From: Paracoccus marinaquae
Lineage (GTDB): Bacteria > Pseudomonadota > Alphaproteobacteria > Rhodobacterales > Rhodobacteraceae
Length of the DNA stretch: 64,000 bases
Reading direction: 5' to 3'
Assembly: GCF_018860165.1 (NCBI RefSeq)
Contig: NZ_JAHKNG010000002.1
Location: forward strand, 62,001-126,000
The position numbers and the translations under genes were made by a program. The notes under the pieces are model-generated. The model saw nothing but the letters and a program-made list of their open reading frames with translations, searched no databases and was not told the origin of the DNA. This document shows, piece after piece, positions 1 through 9,315 of this stretch (within the stretch, counting starts at the first letter, position 1; each line of letters opens with the position of its first letter).

Positions 1-91
1 GCCGCATGACCGGACCCGGCGCCGCCACATCGTCGGGGGCGGGGGCAAAGAGGGGCAGGGGCGTTTCGCCAAGCGCGCGATTCGGGTCCAT
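1..91 (-). CDS. N-terminal part of an unidentified gene, cut by the window edge
   Basis: An open frame starts with ATG at 91 on the minus strand and continues to the window edge, giving about 30 residues (MDPNRALGETPLPLFAPAPD and onward). It lies 46 bases downstream of the dnaJ stop in the same direction, so it could be cotranscribed with dnaJ. The proline-rich LPLFAP-type start resembles, from memory, the N-terminus of RadC-like proteins in Rhodobacterales. The conserved domain lies outside the window, so that identity is only a guess. No clear ribosome binding site is visible. Confidence 0.4.
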   Translation of the reverse strand, partial: MDPNRALGETPLPLFAPAPDDVAAPGPVMR

Positions 92-137
92 GCGCGCAGC
101 ATGGCGCGCAAGCGGTGAAGAAACGGTAAACGCGGCC

Positions 138-1310
138 TCAGCTGGTCATGTCGTCCCAGAAGCCCTTGACCTTGCGGAAGAAGCTGTCCGATTGCGGGCT
201 GTTGTCGGCCTTCTCGGCGTCGAATTCCCGCAGCAGCTCGCGCTGCCGGGCGGTCAGGTTCACCGGCGTCTCGACGACCAGTTCGATCAGCATGTCGCCG
301 GCTTCGCCATTGGCACCGGCTCCGTGGCGCAGGGGCGGCATGCCCTTGCCGCGCAGCCGCATCTGCCGTCCGGACTGGCTGCCCGCGGGCACCTTCACCC
401 GCGCCCTGCCGCCATCGATGGTCGGGACCTCGACCTCGCCGCCAAGGGCGGCGATGGCCATGCCGACCGGCACCTGACAGGCCAGCGTCTTGCCGTCGCG
501 CAGGAAAATCTCGTGTTCGCGGATCTCGATGAAGATATAGAGATCGCCCGACGGGCCGCCGCGCAGTCCGGCCTCGCCCTCGCTGGCAAGCCGGATACGG
601 GTGCCGGTCTCGACCCCGGCGGGGATATTGACCGACAGCGTGCGCTCGCGCTCGACCCGGCCGGCGCCGTGGCAGGCCTTGCAGGGATTCTTGACGATCT
701 GGCCTTGGCCACCGCAGGTCGGGCAGGTGCGCTCGACCGTGAAAAAGCCCTGCTGGGCGCGGACCTTGCCCATGCCGGCGCAGGTCGGACAATTGGCGGG
801 CTGGGTCGCGCCTTCGGCGCCGGTGCCCTGGCATTCGGTGCAGGAGACCGAGCCGGGAACCTGAATGGTCTTCTGCAGCCCGGCATAGGCCTCTTCCAGC
901 GACACCCGCAGATTATAGCGCAGATCCTGCCCGCGTTGGGCGCGCGCCCGGCCGCCGCCGCCCCCGCCGCGCCGGTTGCCCATCATGTCGCCGAACAGAT
1001 CCTCGAACACATCGGCGAAGGCCGTGCCAAAATCGCCCGGATGGGCGCCGCGGCCGCCGAAGCCGCCATTGCCCATGCCGCCATTCTCGAAGGCGGCGTG
1101 GCCAAAGCGGTCATAGGCCGCCTTCTTCTGGCCGTCCTTCAGGCAGTCATAGGCTTCGTTGACTTCCTTGAAGCGCGCCTCGGCCTGAGTGTCATCCTTG
1201 TTGCGGTCGGGATGAAGCTCTTTCGCCTTGCTGCGATAAGCCTTCTTGATTTCGTCCGTCGAGGCCCCGCGCGTGACACCCAGAACCTCGTAATAGCAGC
1301 GCTTGGCCAT
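138..1310 (-). CDS. dnaJ: Chaperone protein DnaJ (Hsp40)
   Basis: Co-chaperone that delivers unfolded clients to DnaK and stimulates its ATPase; cytoplasmic. The 390 residues show the full type I architecture. The J domain has HPD at about residues 33-35. A Gly/Phe-rich stretch covers about 75-125. Four CxxCxGxG zinc-binding repeats start at about 157, 174, 196 and 210, followed by the C-terminal substrate-binding domain. AGGAAACGAG directly before the ATG is a good ribosome binding site. It lies 77 bases downstream of dnaK in the same direction, the usual dnaK-dnaJ order, with a strong hairpin between the two genes. Confidence 0.98.
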   Translation of the reverse strand: MAKRCYYEVLGVTRGASTDEIKKAYRSKAKELHPDRNKDDTQAEARFKEVNEAYDCLKDGQKKAAYDRFGHAAFENGGMGNGGFGGRGAHPGDFGTAFADVFEDLFGDMMGNRRGGGGGGRARAQRGQDLRYNLRVSLEEAYAGLQKTIQVPGSVSCTECQGTGAEGATQPANCPTCAGMGKVRAQQGFFTVERTCPTCGGQGQIVKNPCKACHGAGRVERERTLSVNIPAGVETGTRIRLASEGEAGLRGGPSGDLYIFIEIREHEIFLRDGKTLACQVPVGMAIAALGGEVEVPTIDGGRARVKVPAGSQSGRQMRLRGKGMPPLRHGAGANGEAGDMLIELVVETPVNLTARQRELLREFDAEKADNSPQSDSFFRKVKGFWDDMTS

Positions 1311-1341
1311 CTCGTTTCCTGTTCATCTCCCCCAAGCAAGC

Positions 1342-1368
1342 GGCCGGCCCGCGATCCGCGGGCCGGCC
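1342..1368 (-). other. Perfect hairpin between dnaK and dnaJ
   Basis: A perfect 12-bp stem (GGCCGGCCCGCG) with a 3-base loop lies between the dnaK stop and the dnaJ start. No U-run follows it on the minus strand, so it is not a standard terminator. It may partly attenuate transcription or protect the 3' end of a processed dnaK mRNA, lowering DnaJ relative to DnaK. The structure is seen in the sequence; the role is inferred. Confidence 0.6.
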
Positions 1369-1387
1369 CCAAGGGGTGCGGCCCGGA

Positions 1388-3304
1388 TCAGCCGCGTTTG
1401 TTGTCGTCGCCGAGATCCTCGAAATCGGCGTCCACGATGTCGTCGTCGACATCGCGCGGCGAGTCGGCATCCTGATCGGCGCTTTCGGCATCATCCTGCT
1501 GCGCCTTGTAGATCGCCTCGCCCAGCCGCATCGAGGCGTCCATCAGGTTCTGGATGCCCGACTTGATCTTGCCGGCATCCTCGGATTTCAGCGCCTCTTC
1601 CAGCGCGCCGATGGCCAGTTCGATCGCCTCGACGGTCGAGCCGTCCACCTTCTCGCCATGCTCTTCCAGCGACTTCTTGGTCGAGTGGATCAGGCCTTCG
1701 GCCTGGTTTCTGGCCTCGACCAGTTCGCGGCGGCCCTTGTCGGCCTCGGCGTTTTCCTCGGCATCCTTCACCATCCGATCGATATCCTCGTCGGACAGCC
1801 CGCCCGAAGCCTGGATGGTGATGTTCTGCTCCTTGCCGGTGCCCTTGTCCTTGGCGGAAACCGACACGATGCCGTTGGCGTCGATGTCGAAGGTCACCTC
1901 GATCTGCGGCAGGCCGCGCGGCGCGGGCGGAATGTCCTCGAGGTTGAACTGGCCAAGAAGCTTGTTGTCCGCGGCCATCTCGCGCTCGCCCTGGAAGACC
2001 CGGATCGTGACCGCGTTCTGGTTGTCCTCGGCGGTCGAGAAGATCTGGCTCTTCTTGGTCGGGATGGTGGTGTTGCGGTCGATCAGCCGGGTAAAGACAC
2101 CGCCCAGCGTCTCGATGCCGAGGCTCAGCGGGGTAACGTCCAGCAGCACCACGTCCTTGACATCGCCCTGCAGCACGCCGGCCTGAATGGCGGCGCCGAG
2201 GGCCACGACCTCATCGGGGTTCACGCCCTTGTGGGGTTCCTTGCCGAAAAACTCGCTGACCTCCTGGATGACCTTCGGCATCCGGGTCATGCCGCCCACC
2301 AGAACCACCTCGTCGATTTCGGCCTTGGAGACGCCGGCATCCTTCAGCGCGTCGGCGACCGGCTTCATGGTCCGCTTGATCAGGTCGCCGACCAGCGATT
2401 CCAGCTTGGCGCGGGTCAGCTTCATGACCATGTGCAGCGGCGTGCCGGAATTCTTGTCCATCGAGATGAACGGCTGGTTGATCTCGGTCTGGCTGGAGGA
2501 GGAGAGTTCGATCTTGGCCTTCTCGGCAGCTTCTTTCAGGCGCTGCAGGGCCATCTTGTCGCCGGTCAGATCGACGCCATGTTCCTTTTTGAACTCCTCG
2601 GCGAGGTAGTTCACGATCCGCATGTCGAAATCCTCGCCGCCGAGGAAGGTGTCCCCGTTGGTCGATTTCACCTCGAACAGGCCGTCGTCAATCTCAAGGA
2701 TGGTGATGTCGAAGGTGCCGCCGCCGAGGTCATAGACCGCGATGGTCTTGCTTTCCTTCTTGTCCAGACCATAGGCCAGCGCGGCCGCGGTCGGCTCGTT
2801 GATGATGCGCAGAACCTCAAGGCCCGCGATCTTGCCGGCATCCTTGGTCGCCTGACGCTGGGCGTCGTTGAAATAGGCCGGAACGGTGATGACGGCCTGC
2901 TTGACCTCTTCGCCCAGATAGCTTTCGGCGGTCTCCTTCATCTTCTGAAGGATCATGGCGCTGACCTGCGCCGGCGAATATTTCTCGCCGCGGACCTCGA
3001 CCCAGGCGTCGCCATTGCCGCCATCGACAATGGCATAGGGGACCAGTTTCTTGTCCTTCTCGACCGCCTCGTCGCCGATGCGGCGGCCGATCAGTCGCTT
3101 GACGGCGAAGACGGTGTTGGTCGGGTTGGTCACGGCCTGACGCTTGGCGGCCTGGCCGACCAGTCGCTCGCCCTCGGTGAAGCCGACGATCGAGGGCGTG
3201 GTGCGCGCGCCTTCACTGTTCTCGATGACCTTGGGCTGGCTGCCGTCCATGATGGCGACGCAGCTGTTGGTGGTGCCCAGGTCGATGCCGATAACTTTGG
3301 ACAT
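1388..3304 (-). CDS. dnaK: Chaperone protein DnaK (Hsp70)
   Basis: ATP-dependent Hsp70 chaperone that works with DnaJ and GrpE in the cytoplasm. The start at 3304 gives 638 residues, the normal length, beginning [20 protein letters not shown]. The frame stays open further upstream to 3472, but that extension has no Hsp70 homology and the IDLGTTNS phosphate loop must lie near the N-terminus. The nucleotide-binding domain covers about residues 1-380 and the substrate-binding domain about 390-600. The acidic tail ends DDNKRG. An AAGAGAGG ribosome binding site precedes the ATG. A heat-shock type promoter lies about 110 bases upstream. Confidence 0.98.
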   Translation of the reverse strand: MSKVIGIDLGTTNSCVAIMDGSQPKVIENSEGARTTPSIVGFTEGERLVGQAAKRQAVTNPTNTVFAVKRLIGRRIGDEAVEKDKKLVPYAIVDGGNGDAWVEVRGEKYSPAQVSAMILQKMKETAESYLGEEVKQAVITVPAYFNDAQRQATKDAGKIAGLEVLRIINEPTAAALAYGLDKKESKTIAVYDLGGGTFDITILEIDDGLFEVKSTNGDTFLGGEDFDMRIVNYLAEEFKKEHGVDLTGDKMALQRLKEAAEKAKIELSSSSQTEINQPFISMDKNSGTPLHMVMKLTRAKLESLVGDLIKRTMKPVADALKDAGVSKAEIDEVVLVGGMTRMPKVIQEVSEFFGKEPHKGVNPDEVVALGAAIQAGVLQGDVKDVVLLDVTPLSLGIETLGGVFTRLIDRNTTIPTKKSQIFSTAEDNQNAVTIRVFQGEREMAADNKLLGQFNLEDIPPAPRGLPQIEVTFDIDANGIVSVSAKDKGTGKEQNITIQASGGLSDEDIDRMVKDAEENAEADKGRRELVEARNQAEGLIHSTKKSLEEHGEKVDGSTVEAIELAIGALEEALKSEDAGKIKSGIQNLMDASMRLGEAIYKAQQDDAESADQDADSPRDVDDDIVDADFEDLGDDNKRG

Positions 3305-3415
3305 GTATAATAACCTCTCTTGCGGCGATGTCTTGGGCCTCGGGTCCGTTGTGGCCCCCGTGGCCCGATCCCATTCTTCGATATGACCCGGAAGGCTCCG
3401 GGTGCTTCGGGGCTG

Positions 3416-3444
3416 TATATAGGGATGGTTTTCAGGCCCGCAAG
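3416..3444 (-). promoter_or_regulatory. Probable RpoH (sigma-32) promoter of dnaK
   Basis: On the minus strand CTTG (3444-3441) is followed after 17 bases by CCTATATA (3423-3416). This fits the alphaproteobacterial heat-shock pattern of a CTTG -35 core with a CC-rich -10 element. It would give a leader of about 105 bases before the dnaK ATG. The match is by eye only. Confidence 0.5.
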
Positions 3445-3514
3445 CGTCCGCAGCGTCCAATTCGACCCGCAAATGCGGAAGAAACGGTCAGGAAGCCGCG
3501 GGAGGATCGCCCGC

Positions 3515-4336
3515 CTACTGCGTTGCGCCCCAGCTGATGGATTCGTATTTGCGGGTCGAGAAGTTGATCAACAGCCCCACCATCAGCGCCGCAAGCGAGA
3601 ACCACAGCGCGTAAAGCGGATAGGTCTTGTGCGGCGTGTAGTTGATGAACATGTAGCCACGCTCCTGGTCGATGACGTGGAACAGCGGATTCCAGATGAA
3701 CCATGGCAGCATGAAATTCGGCAGGACATTGGCCACGAACATCTTGCCCGAGGCGAACATGTTCACCCGCTGATAGATGGTGGTCAGGATCTTCGAGGTC
3801 TGGGGTGACCAGGGCCGGATGCCGAGGAAGATCAGCCCGACGCAGACACCGGAAAACCAGGCCAGCAGATACATGGCCAGACAGCCGACGGGATCGGCGA
3901 TGGCGACCGGATTGACCAGCACATGATAGAGCCACAGGATCGTCAGAAAGCTGATCGTCTGGCGGTACAGTACGGCCAGCGCCGCCGCGGCGATCAGCAC
4001 CGCGGGGTTCAGCGGCTCGTGCTTGATCAGCCCGCCCGAGACCGAATGGCTGTTCGAAACCGCGCCGACGGTCTGGACATGGGTCATGTACAGGAAGATG
4101 CCCGACATGATGAACATGATGAAATCCGCCCGGATCGGCGATTGGCGGATGCCGATGATCACGAACATCAGCAGGAAGGCACCGATGAAGATGCCCGATT
4201 GCAGGATGGTCAGCAGCAGGCCGACCACCGCGTTGCGATGCGCGGTGCGCAGGTCGTAGACCGTCTGGTGATAGATCAGCGACAGCGTCGTGCCTGCGGC
4301 CTCGAGGATGGTGCTGTTGCGGCGCTGGATGAACAC
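3515..4336 (-). CDS. ABC-2 type polysaccharide export permease (KpsM/Wzm-like)
   Basis: Predicted integral membrane subunit of an ABC exporter. The 273 residues contain six hydrophobic segments, the first around GLLLTILQSGIFIGAFLLMF near residues 40-60. The N-terminal cytoplasmic helix and a late NYTP-type loop are typical of capsule or O-antigen permeases. The start is GTG at 4336; no in-frame ATG fits better. No ATP-binding partner gene lies beside it: dnaK is downstream and cysQ is divergent upstream. It must therefore pair with an ATPase encoded elsewhere. The neighbouring kdsB, galU, galE and glycosyltransferase genes support a surface-glycan role. The exact substrate is unknown. Confidence 0.75.
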   Translation of the reverse strand: MFIQRRNSTILEAAGTTLSLIYHQTVYDLRTAHRNAVVGLLLTILQSGIFIGAFLLMFVIIGIRQSPIRADFIMFIMSGIFLYMTHVQTVGAVSNSHSVSGGLIKHEPLNPAVLIAAAALAVLYRQTISFLTILWLYHVLVNPVAIADPVGCLAMYLLAWFSGVCVGLIFLGIRPWSPQTSKILTTIYQRVNMFASGKMFVANVLPNFMLPWFIWNPLFHVIDQERGYMFINYTPHKTYPLYALWFSLAALMVGLLINFSTRKYESISWGATQ

Positions 4337-4513
4337 TGGACGGATCCGCCTGTCGTTTAGTTCGTGCTGTTTCGGTCATGGCGACCGGACCGGGTGCGTC
4401 CGGCCGGGTCTGGCTGGTGCTTGCCCAACCCGCCTGCCAAGATCATAAGGGGATGGAAGCAACCGCACAATTCCGCGGTGGATGCCGGGGCGCCGGATGG
4501 GAAGGAATAGTGA

Positions 4514-5311
4514 ATGCAATTTGATCGACTGACCGCCGAAATGCGCCGGCTTGCGCTGCAGGCCGGGGCCAGGATCATGGAGATCTATCAGGCCGAGGAT
4601 TTCGAGGTGCGGGCGAAATCCGACGATTCGCCCGTGACCGAGGCCGACGAGGCCGCCGATGCGCTGATCTCGGCCGGGCTGCGGGCGGCCTTTCCCGATA
4701 TCGCGCTGGTGACCGAGGAACAGGCCGCGACCCATGACCAGACGGCCACGACCTTTCTGATCGTCGATCCGCTGGACGGCACCAAGGAATTCGTCCAGCG
4801 CCGCGGCGATTTCACCGTCAACATCGCCTATGTCGAGGACGGTGTGCCGCTGCGCGGCGTGGTCTATGCGCCGGCCAAGGGCCGCCTGTTCTATACCACC
4901 GCCGATGGCCGCTCGGTCGAGGAGCGCGGCCCCTTCGGCGACGAGCCGGGCGAGACCGTGCCGGTCGGTGTGAACCCGATGCCCGACAATCGCGGGCTGA
5001 TGGTGGTGGCCTCGAAATCGCACCGTGACGCCGCGACCGACGACTATATCGCGCAATATGGCGTGCGCGACATGACCAGTGCCGGCTCGTCGCTGAAATT
5101 CTGTCTGGTGGCGACCGGCGAGGCCGATCTCTATCCGCGCCTCGGCCGGACCATGGAATGGGATACGGCGGCGGGTGATGCGGTGCTGCGCGGCGCGGGG
5201 GGCGAGGTGGTGCGCTTTGACGATCACCGGCCGCTGGCCTATGGCAAGCCGGGCTTCGAGAACCCCTTCTTCATTGCCTTCGCGCCCGGTGTCCTGCTGG
5301 TGAAGGACTGA
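4514..5311 (+). CDS. cysQ: 3'(2'),5'-bisphosphate nucleotidase CysQ
   Basis: Hydrolyses 3'-phosphoadenosine 5'-phosphate (PAP), the by-product of PAPS-dependent sulfation and sulfate reduction, to AMP. The 265-residue protein belongs to the inositol-monophosphatase fold. Metal ligands are visible in TEEQ (about residues 67-70) and DPLDGTKEF (85-93), and WDTAAGDA lies near residue 217. GGAAGGAA precedes the ATG at a suitable distance. It is the first gene of a plus-strand run, one base before the kdsB start. A sulfotransferase is encoded 7 kb downstream in the same direction, which gives CysQ an obvious local role. Confidence 0.93.
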   Translation: MQFDRLTAEMRRLALQAGARIMEIYQAEDFEVRAKSDDSPVTEADEAADALISAGLRAAFPDIALVTEEQAATHDQTATTFLIVDPLDGTKEFVQRRGDFTVNIAYVEDGVPLRGVVYAPAKGRLFYTTADGRSVEERGPFGDEPGETVPVGVNPMPDNRGLMVVASKSHRDAATDDYIAQYGVRDMTSAGSSLKFCLVATGEADLYPRLGRTMEWDTAAGDAVLRGAGGEVVRFDDHRPLAYGKPGFENPFFIAFAPGVLLVKD

Positions 5312-5312
5312 G

Positions 5313-6113
5313 ATGTCGGTCGTCATCATCATCCCCGCGCGCCACGCCTCGACCCGCTATCCGGGCAAGCCGCTGGTCGATCTGAGGGGGGCCTCGGGCC
5401 AGCCGCGCAGCCTGATCCGGCGCAGCTGGGAGGCGGCGATGGCCGTCGCCGGTGCCGACCGGGTGATCGTGGCCACCGACGATATCCGCATCCGCGACCA
5501 TGCCGAAGCCTTCGGGGCCGAGGTGGCGATGACCTCGGAAAGCTGCCGCAACGGCACCGAGCGTTGCGCCGAGGCAGTGGGCAATCTGGGTCTGTCGCCC
5601 GAGATCGTGGTCAACCTGCAGGGCGATGCGCCGCTGACCCCCGCCTGGTTCGTCGAGGATCTGGTCGCCGGGCTGCGCGCCGATCCGGCCGCCGAGGTGG
5701 CCACGCCGGTGCTGCGCTGTTCCGGGCGGATGCGCGCCGATCTGATCGCCGACCGCAGGGCCGGGCGCGTGGGCGGGACCACGGCGGTCTTCGGCCATGA
5801 CCGGCAGGCGCTGTATTTCTCGAAAGAGGTGATCCCCTTTGCGGCGGGCGATGTCGCGGATGACGCGCCCAGCCCGGTCTTTCACCATGTCGGCGTCTAT
5901 GCCTACCGCCCTGACGCGCTGGCCGCCTATCCCGGCTGGGACGAGGGCCGGCTGGAAAGGCTGGAAGGGCTGGAGCAGTTGCGTTTCCTCGAACGCGGCC
6001 GCCGCATCCTCTGCGTCGAGGTCGATGCGCGCGGCCGCCAGTTCTGGGAGTTGAACAACCCCGAGGACGTGCCCCGGCTTGAGGCGATGATGCGCGAGAT
6101 GGGGCTCGATTGA
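5313..6113 (+). CDS. kdsB: 3-deoxy-manno-octulosonate cytidylyltransferase (CMP-Kdo synthetase)
   Basis: Activates Kdo with CTP for transfer to lipid A or to capsule anchor glycans; cytoplasmic. The 266-residue protein begins with the nucleotide-binding loop IIPARHASTRYPGKPL at about residues 6-21. It also contains VNLQGDAPL (about 109-117), close to the family LQGDEP motif but with Ala in place of Glu. AAGGA precedes the ATG, which lies one base after the cysQ stop, so the two are cotranscribed. The Glu-to-Ala change suggests a divergent, possibly capsule-associated KdsB-type enzyme or a related acidic-sugar cytidylyltransferase. Confidence 0.85.
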   Translation: MSVVIIIPARHASTRYPGKPLVDLRGASGQPRSLIRRSWEAAMAVAGADRVIVATDDIRIRDHAEAFGAEVAMTSESCRNGTERCAEAVGNLGLSPEIVVNLQGDAPLTPAWFVEDLVAGLRADPAAEVATPVLRCSGRMRADLIADRRAGRVGGTTAVFGHDRQALYFSKEVIPFAAGDVADDAPSPVFHHVGVYAYRPDALAAYPGWDEGRLERLEGLEQLRFLERGRRILCVEVDARGRQFWELNNPEDVPRLEAMMREMGLD

Positions 6114-6238
6114 AACGGGCTCGCCGCTATCCGAACGGGTGATGCGTCGAAATGAAGCGACCGTCTTGTTGGGGACCTGCCTGACGGATTATTGTATGGC
6201 GCGAGTCTTGCAGCCATTCGCGCTGTGAAGTGTTGTGC

Positions 6239-6257
6239 CATGATCGCCGCGATCATG
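6239..6257. promoter_or_regulatory. 19-nt palindrome upstream of galU (candidate operator)
   Basis: CATGATCGC-C-GCGATCATG is a perfect inverted repeat with 9-bp arms around one central base. It ends 37 bases before the galU ATG. The size and position suit a dimeric repressor site, but I do not recognise the regulator. Confidence 0.4.
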
Positions 6258-6294
6258 AATGCGGTGTTCGACGTTTAAGCAAAGGTGTCAGGAA

Positions 6295-7191
6295 ATGAGT
6301 CGCAAGGTAACCAAGGCAATCTTCCCCGTGGCTGGTCTGGGAACGCGATTTCTGCCTGCGACCAAAAGCATCCCGAAAGAAATCATGACGCTGGTCGACC
6401 GGCCGCTGATCCAATACGCGATCGACGAGGCGCGCGCAGCCGGAATCAAGGAGTTCATCTTTGTCACCTCGCGCGGCAAGGGTGCGCTGGAAGACTATTT
6501 CGATCACGCCCATGAGCTGGAATCGAGCCTGAAGAAATCGGGCAAGACCGAGCTTCTCGAGGTGCTGCGCGCCACCAACATGGAATCGGGCGCCATCGCC
6601 TATATCCGCCAGCACAAGGCCCTGGGTCTGGGCCATGCGGTCTGGTGCGCCCGCCGCCTGCTGTCCGAGGATGAGCCTTTCGCGGTGATTCTGACCGATG
6701 ACGTCATCAAGGGCGAACCGCCCTGCCTGCAGCAGATGATCGAGGCCTATGGCGAGACCGGCGGCAGCATGGTTGCCACCATGGAGGTCGCGCCCGAGAA
6801 GGCGCAGGCTTACGGGGTGTTGGACATCGCCGAGGATATGGGCGCCATCGTCCGCGCGCGCGGCATGGTCGAAAAGCCGGCTCCTGGTACCGCGCCCTCG
6901 AATCTGGCGGTGATCGGCCGCTATATCCTGGCGCCGACGGTGATGCAGAACCTCAACAAGCTGAAGGCCGGTTCCGGCGGCGAGATCCAGCTGACCGATG
7001 CCATCGCGGACGAGATCGAGGCCGGGCGCGGCGTCTATGGCCTGCGCTTTCGTGGCCTGCGCTTCGATTGCGGCTCGAAGGCGGGCTTCCTGCAGGCGAC
7101 CGTGGCCTTCGGGCTCGAGCGCGACGAGTTGAAGGAGGAATTTGCCGAATTCCTGCATGACATCGTGTCGATGCGCCGGGCGGCAGAGTAG
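6295..7191 (+). CDS. galU: UTP-glucose-1-phosphate uridylyltransferase
   Basis: Makes UDP-glucose from UTP and glucose-1-phosphate, feeding GalE and the glycosyltransferases downstream. The start at 6295 (MSRKVTKAIFPVAGLG) follows AGGAA and gives 298 residues, the normal GalU length. The nucleotide-binding segment FPVAGLGTRFLPATKSIPKE is intact near residues 9-28. The sequence TDDVI, which holds the metal-binding Asp, lies near residue 138. A 181-base gap with a palindrome separates it from kdsB, so it probably has its own promoter. galE follows after three bases. Confidence 0.96.
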   Translation: MSRKVTKAIFPVAGLGTRFLPATKSIPKEIMTLVDRPLIQYAIDEARAAGIKEFIFVTSRGKGALEDYFDHAHELESSLKKSGKTELLEVLRATNMESGAIAYIRQHKALGLGHAVWCARRLLSEDEPFAVILTDDVIKGEPPCLQQMIEAYGETGGSMVATMEVAPEKAQAYGVLDIAEDMGAIVRARGMVEKPAPGTAPSNLAVIGRYILAPTVMQNLNKLKAGSGGEIQLTDAIADEIEAGRGVYGLRFRGLRFDCGSKAGFLQATVAFGLERDELKEEFAEFLHDIVSMRRAAE

Positions 7192-7194
7192 CGC

Positions 7195-8181
7195 ATGTCC
7201 GACCGGGTTCTGGTGACCGGCGGCGCCGGCTATATCGGCTCGCATGCCTGCAAGGTGCTGGCGCGGGCGGGGTATGAGCCGGTGGTGCTGGACAATCTGT
7301 CGACCGGCTGGCGCGAGGCGGTGAAGTTCGGCCCGCTGGTCGAGGCCGATCTGATGGATCGCGCCGCGCTGGATGCGGCCTTCGCCGAATACCGGCCCGT
7401 TGCCGTCCTGCATTTCGCCGCCCTCAGCCAAGTGGGCGAGGCGATGGCCGAACCGGGCAGGTACTGGCGCAACAATGTCGGCGGCTCGCTCAATCTGATC
7501 GAGGCGGCGGTGGCGGCGGGGTGCCTGGATTTCGTCTTCAGTTCGACCTGCGCCACCTATGGCGACCGCGATGGCGAGGTTCTGGACGAGGACACGCCGC
7601 AGGCGCCGCTGAACGCCTATGGCGCCTCCAAGCGCGCGATCGAGGACATGCTGGTCGATTTCGGCGCGGCCCACGGGTTGCGGCATGTCATCTTTCGCTA
7701 TTTCAACGTCGGCGGCGCCGACCCCGAGGCCGAGGTCGGCGAGTTCCACCGCCCCGAGACGCATCTGATCCCGCTGATCCTCGATGCGGTGGACGGGCGG
7801 CGCGCCGCGCTGACCATCCACGGCACCGATTATCCGACGCCGGACGGCACCTGCATCCGCGACTATGTGCATGTGATGGATCTGGTCGATGCGCATGTCG
7901 CCGGGCTGGAATGGCTGCGCGCCGGCAAGGGCAGCCGGGTGTTCTGCCTCGGCACCGGTGACGGCTTCTCGGTCCGCGAGGTGGTCGAGGCGACGCGGCA
8001 TGTGACCAACCGGGCCGTACCCATGCAGGACGGGCCGCGCCGAGGCGGCGATGCCGTCAAGCTGGTCTGCGGCAGCCAGCGTGCCAGGGACGAACTGGGC
8101 TGGCGGCCCGCGCGCTCGACCATGAAGCAGATGATCGGCGACGCCTGGCGCTGGCACCAGAACGGCCACTACGAGGCCTAG
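7195..8181 (+). CDS. galE: UDP-glucose 4-epimerase
   Basis: Interconverts UDP-glucose and UDP-galactose using bound NAD. The 328-residue protein is a classic extended SDR. TGGAGYIGSH (8-17) is the NAD-binding loop, SST (116-118) holds the catalytic Ser/Thr, and YGASK gives Tyr142 and Lys146. It starts three bases after galU, so GalU and GalE form a supply module for glucose- and galactose-containing glycans. The product could be the donor for the glycosyltransferases that follow directly. Confidence 0.95.
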   Translation: MSDRVLVTGGAGYIGSHACKVLARAGYEPVVLDNLSTGWREAVKFGPLVEADLMDRAALDAAFAEYRPVAVLHFAALSQVGEAMAEPGRYWRNNVGGSLNLIEAAVAAGCLDFVFSSTCATYGDRDGEVLDEDTPQAPLNAYGASKRAIEDMLVDFGAAHGLRHVIFRYFNVGGADPEAEVGEFHRPETHLIPLILDAVDGRRAALTIHGTDYPTPDGTCIRDYVHVMDLVDAHVAGLEWLRAGKGSRVFCLGTGDGFSVREVVEATRHVTNRAVPMQDGPRRGGDAVKLVCGSQRARDELGWRPARSTMKQMIGDAWRWHQNGHYEA

Positions 8182-8182
8182 G

Positions 8183-9232
8183 GTGGCGCGCGGGCGCCTG
8201 CGCCGGGCCTGGTCGGCCTATCGCCTGCGCTGGAAACGCCGTGCGATCCTGTGGCGTGTGCTTCGCGCCGGGCGACAGTTGACGCCGCTTTGCGACCGGA
8301 CCGCCGCCATTGGCCGGGGCGACATCCTGCTGTTCGCCACCCTGCGCAACGAGATCGGCCGCCTGCCCGAGTTTCTGGCCCATTACCGCGGGCTTGGCGT
8401 GGCACAGTTCCTGATCGTCGATAACGCGAGCGATGATGGCTCGGCCGAATTGCTGCGGGCCGAGGCGGATGTGTCGCTGTGGCGGGCGCAGGGCAGCTAT
8501 CGCGACAGCCGCTTTGGCATGGACTGGCTGGGCGCGCTGCTGCTCCGGTACGGGCATGGCCACTGGTGCCTGACGGTCGATGCCGACGAACTGCTGGTCT
8601 ATCCCGATTGCGAGCGGCGCAAGCTGCCCGACCTGACCGCGCATCTGGAGGCGCGCGGCATTCCCGGCATGGGGGCACTGATGCTGGATCTTTATCCCGG
8701 CGGTGCGCTTGACCGGGCCGAGGCGCCGGCCGGCGCGCCGCTGACCCGGCGTCTGCCGTGGTTCGATGCCGGACCCTATCGCTGCCGGATCCAGGAACCC
8801 CGGCGCAATCGCTGGGTGCAGGGCGGGGTGCGCGAACGGGTATTCTTCGCTGATCGTCCGCGGCGGGCACCGACCCTGAACAAGCTGCCGCTGATCCGCT
8901 GGCACCGGTCCTTCGCCTATGTCAACTCGACCCATTCGATGCTGCCGCCGCGGATGAACGACCTCTATGACGGCCCCGGTGATCCGCGCCTGTCGGGGGT
9001 GCTGCTGCACAGCAAGTTCCTGCCCGAAATCGTGGCGAAATCCGCCGAGGAACTGTCCCGGCGCCAGCACTTTGCCGATCCCGATGCCTATGCCGGCTAC
9101 CATCGCGCCCTGACCCGGGCGCCGGTGCTGAAGGGGCCGGATTCGCTGCGCTATCAGGGCACGCGGCAGCTGCTGGATCTGGGGCTGATGGGCGCGGGCG
9201 ACTGGCTGCATCCTGCCTCGCCTGATGCGTGA
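8183..9232 (+). CDS. GT2-like glycosyltransferase, first of a tandem pair
   Basis: Predicted cytoplasmic glycosyltransferase of the Glyco_tranf_2_4 type (from memory PF13704). The 349 residues contain an NE-xx-RLPEFLAHYR segment near 56-69, IVDNASDDGS at about 78-87 and a DAD metal/nucleotide site at about 133-135 (TVDADELLVY). The start is GTG, two bases after the galE stop, which implies translational coupling. A basic N-terminal segment of about 37 residues precedes the domain. It is a clear paralogue of the next gene, sharing colinear motifs and an N-terminal extension of the same length. Donor and acceptor are unknown. Confidence 0.85.
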   Translation: MARGRLRRAWSAYRLRWKRRAILWRVLRAGRQLTPLCDRTAAIGRGDILLFATLRNEIGRLPEFLAHYRGLGVAQFLIVDNASDDGSAELLRAEADVSLWRAQGSYRDSRFGMDWLGALLLRYGHGHWCLTVDADELLVYPDCERRKLPDLTAHLEARGIPGMGALMLDLYPGGALDRAEAPAGAPLTRRLPWFDAGPYRCRIQEPRRNRWVQGGVRERVFFADRPRRAPTLNKLPLIRWHRSFAYVNSTHSMLPPRMNDLYDGPGDPRLSGVLLHSKFLPEIVAKSAEELSRRQHFADPDAYAGYHRALTRAPVLKGPDSLRYQGTRQLLDLGLMGAGDWLHPASPDA

Positions 9233-9315
9233 ATTCCCTTGCCAATCTTTTCCCGAGGCCGCATGTCGGGGTCAATGATCCGATGTGCCACAAGCGATGC
9301 GGGGCGGGCCGCGCG

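Noticed and set aside
6-3310. Long plus-strand frames opposite dnaJ and dnaK (6-1475 and 1376-3310).
   Set aside because: They mirror the codon bias of the real minus-strand genes; their translations are rich in repeated Leu, Gly, Arg, Ala and Asp and show no domain.
3305-3472. N-terminal extension of DnaK by 56 residues.
   Set aside because: The Hsp70 start is invariant near IDLGTTNS, a ribosome binding site precedes 3304, and the extension would read through the predicted promoter.
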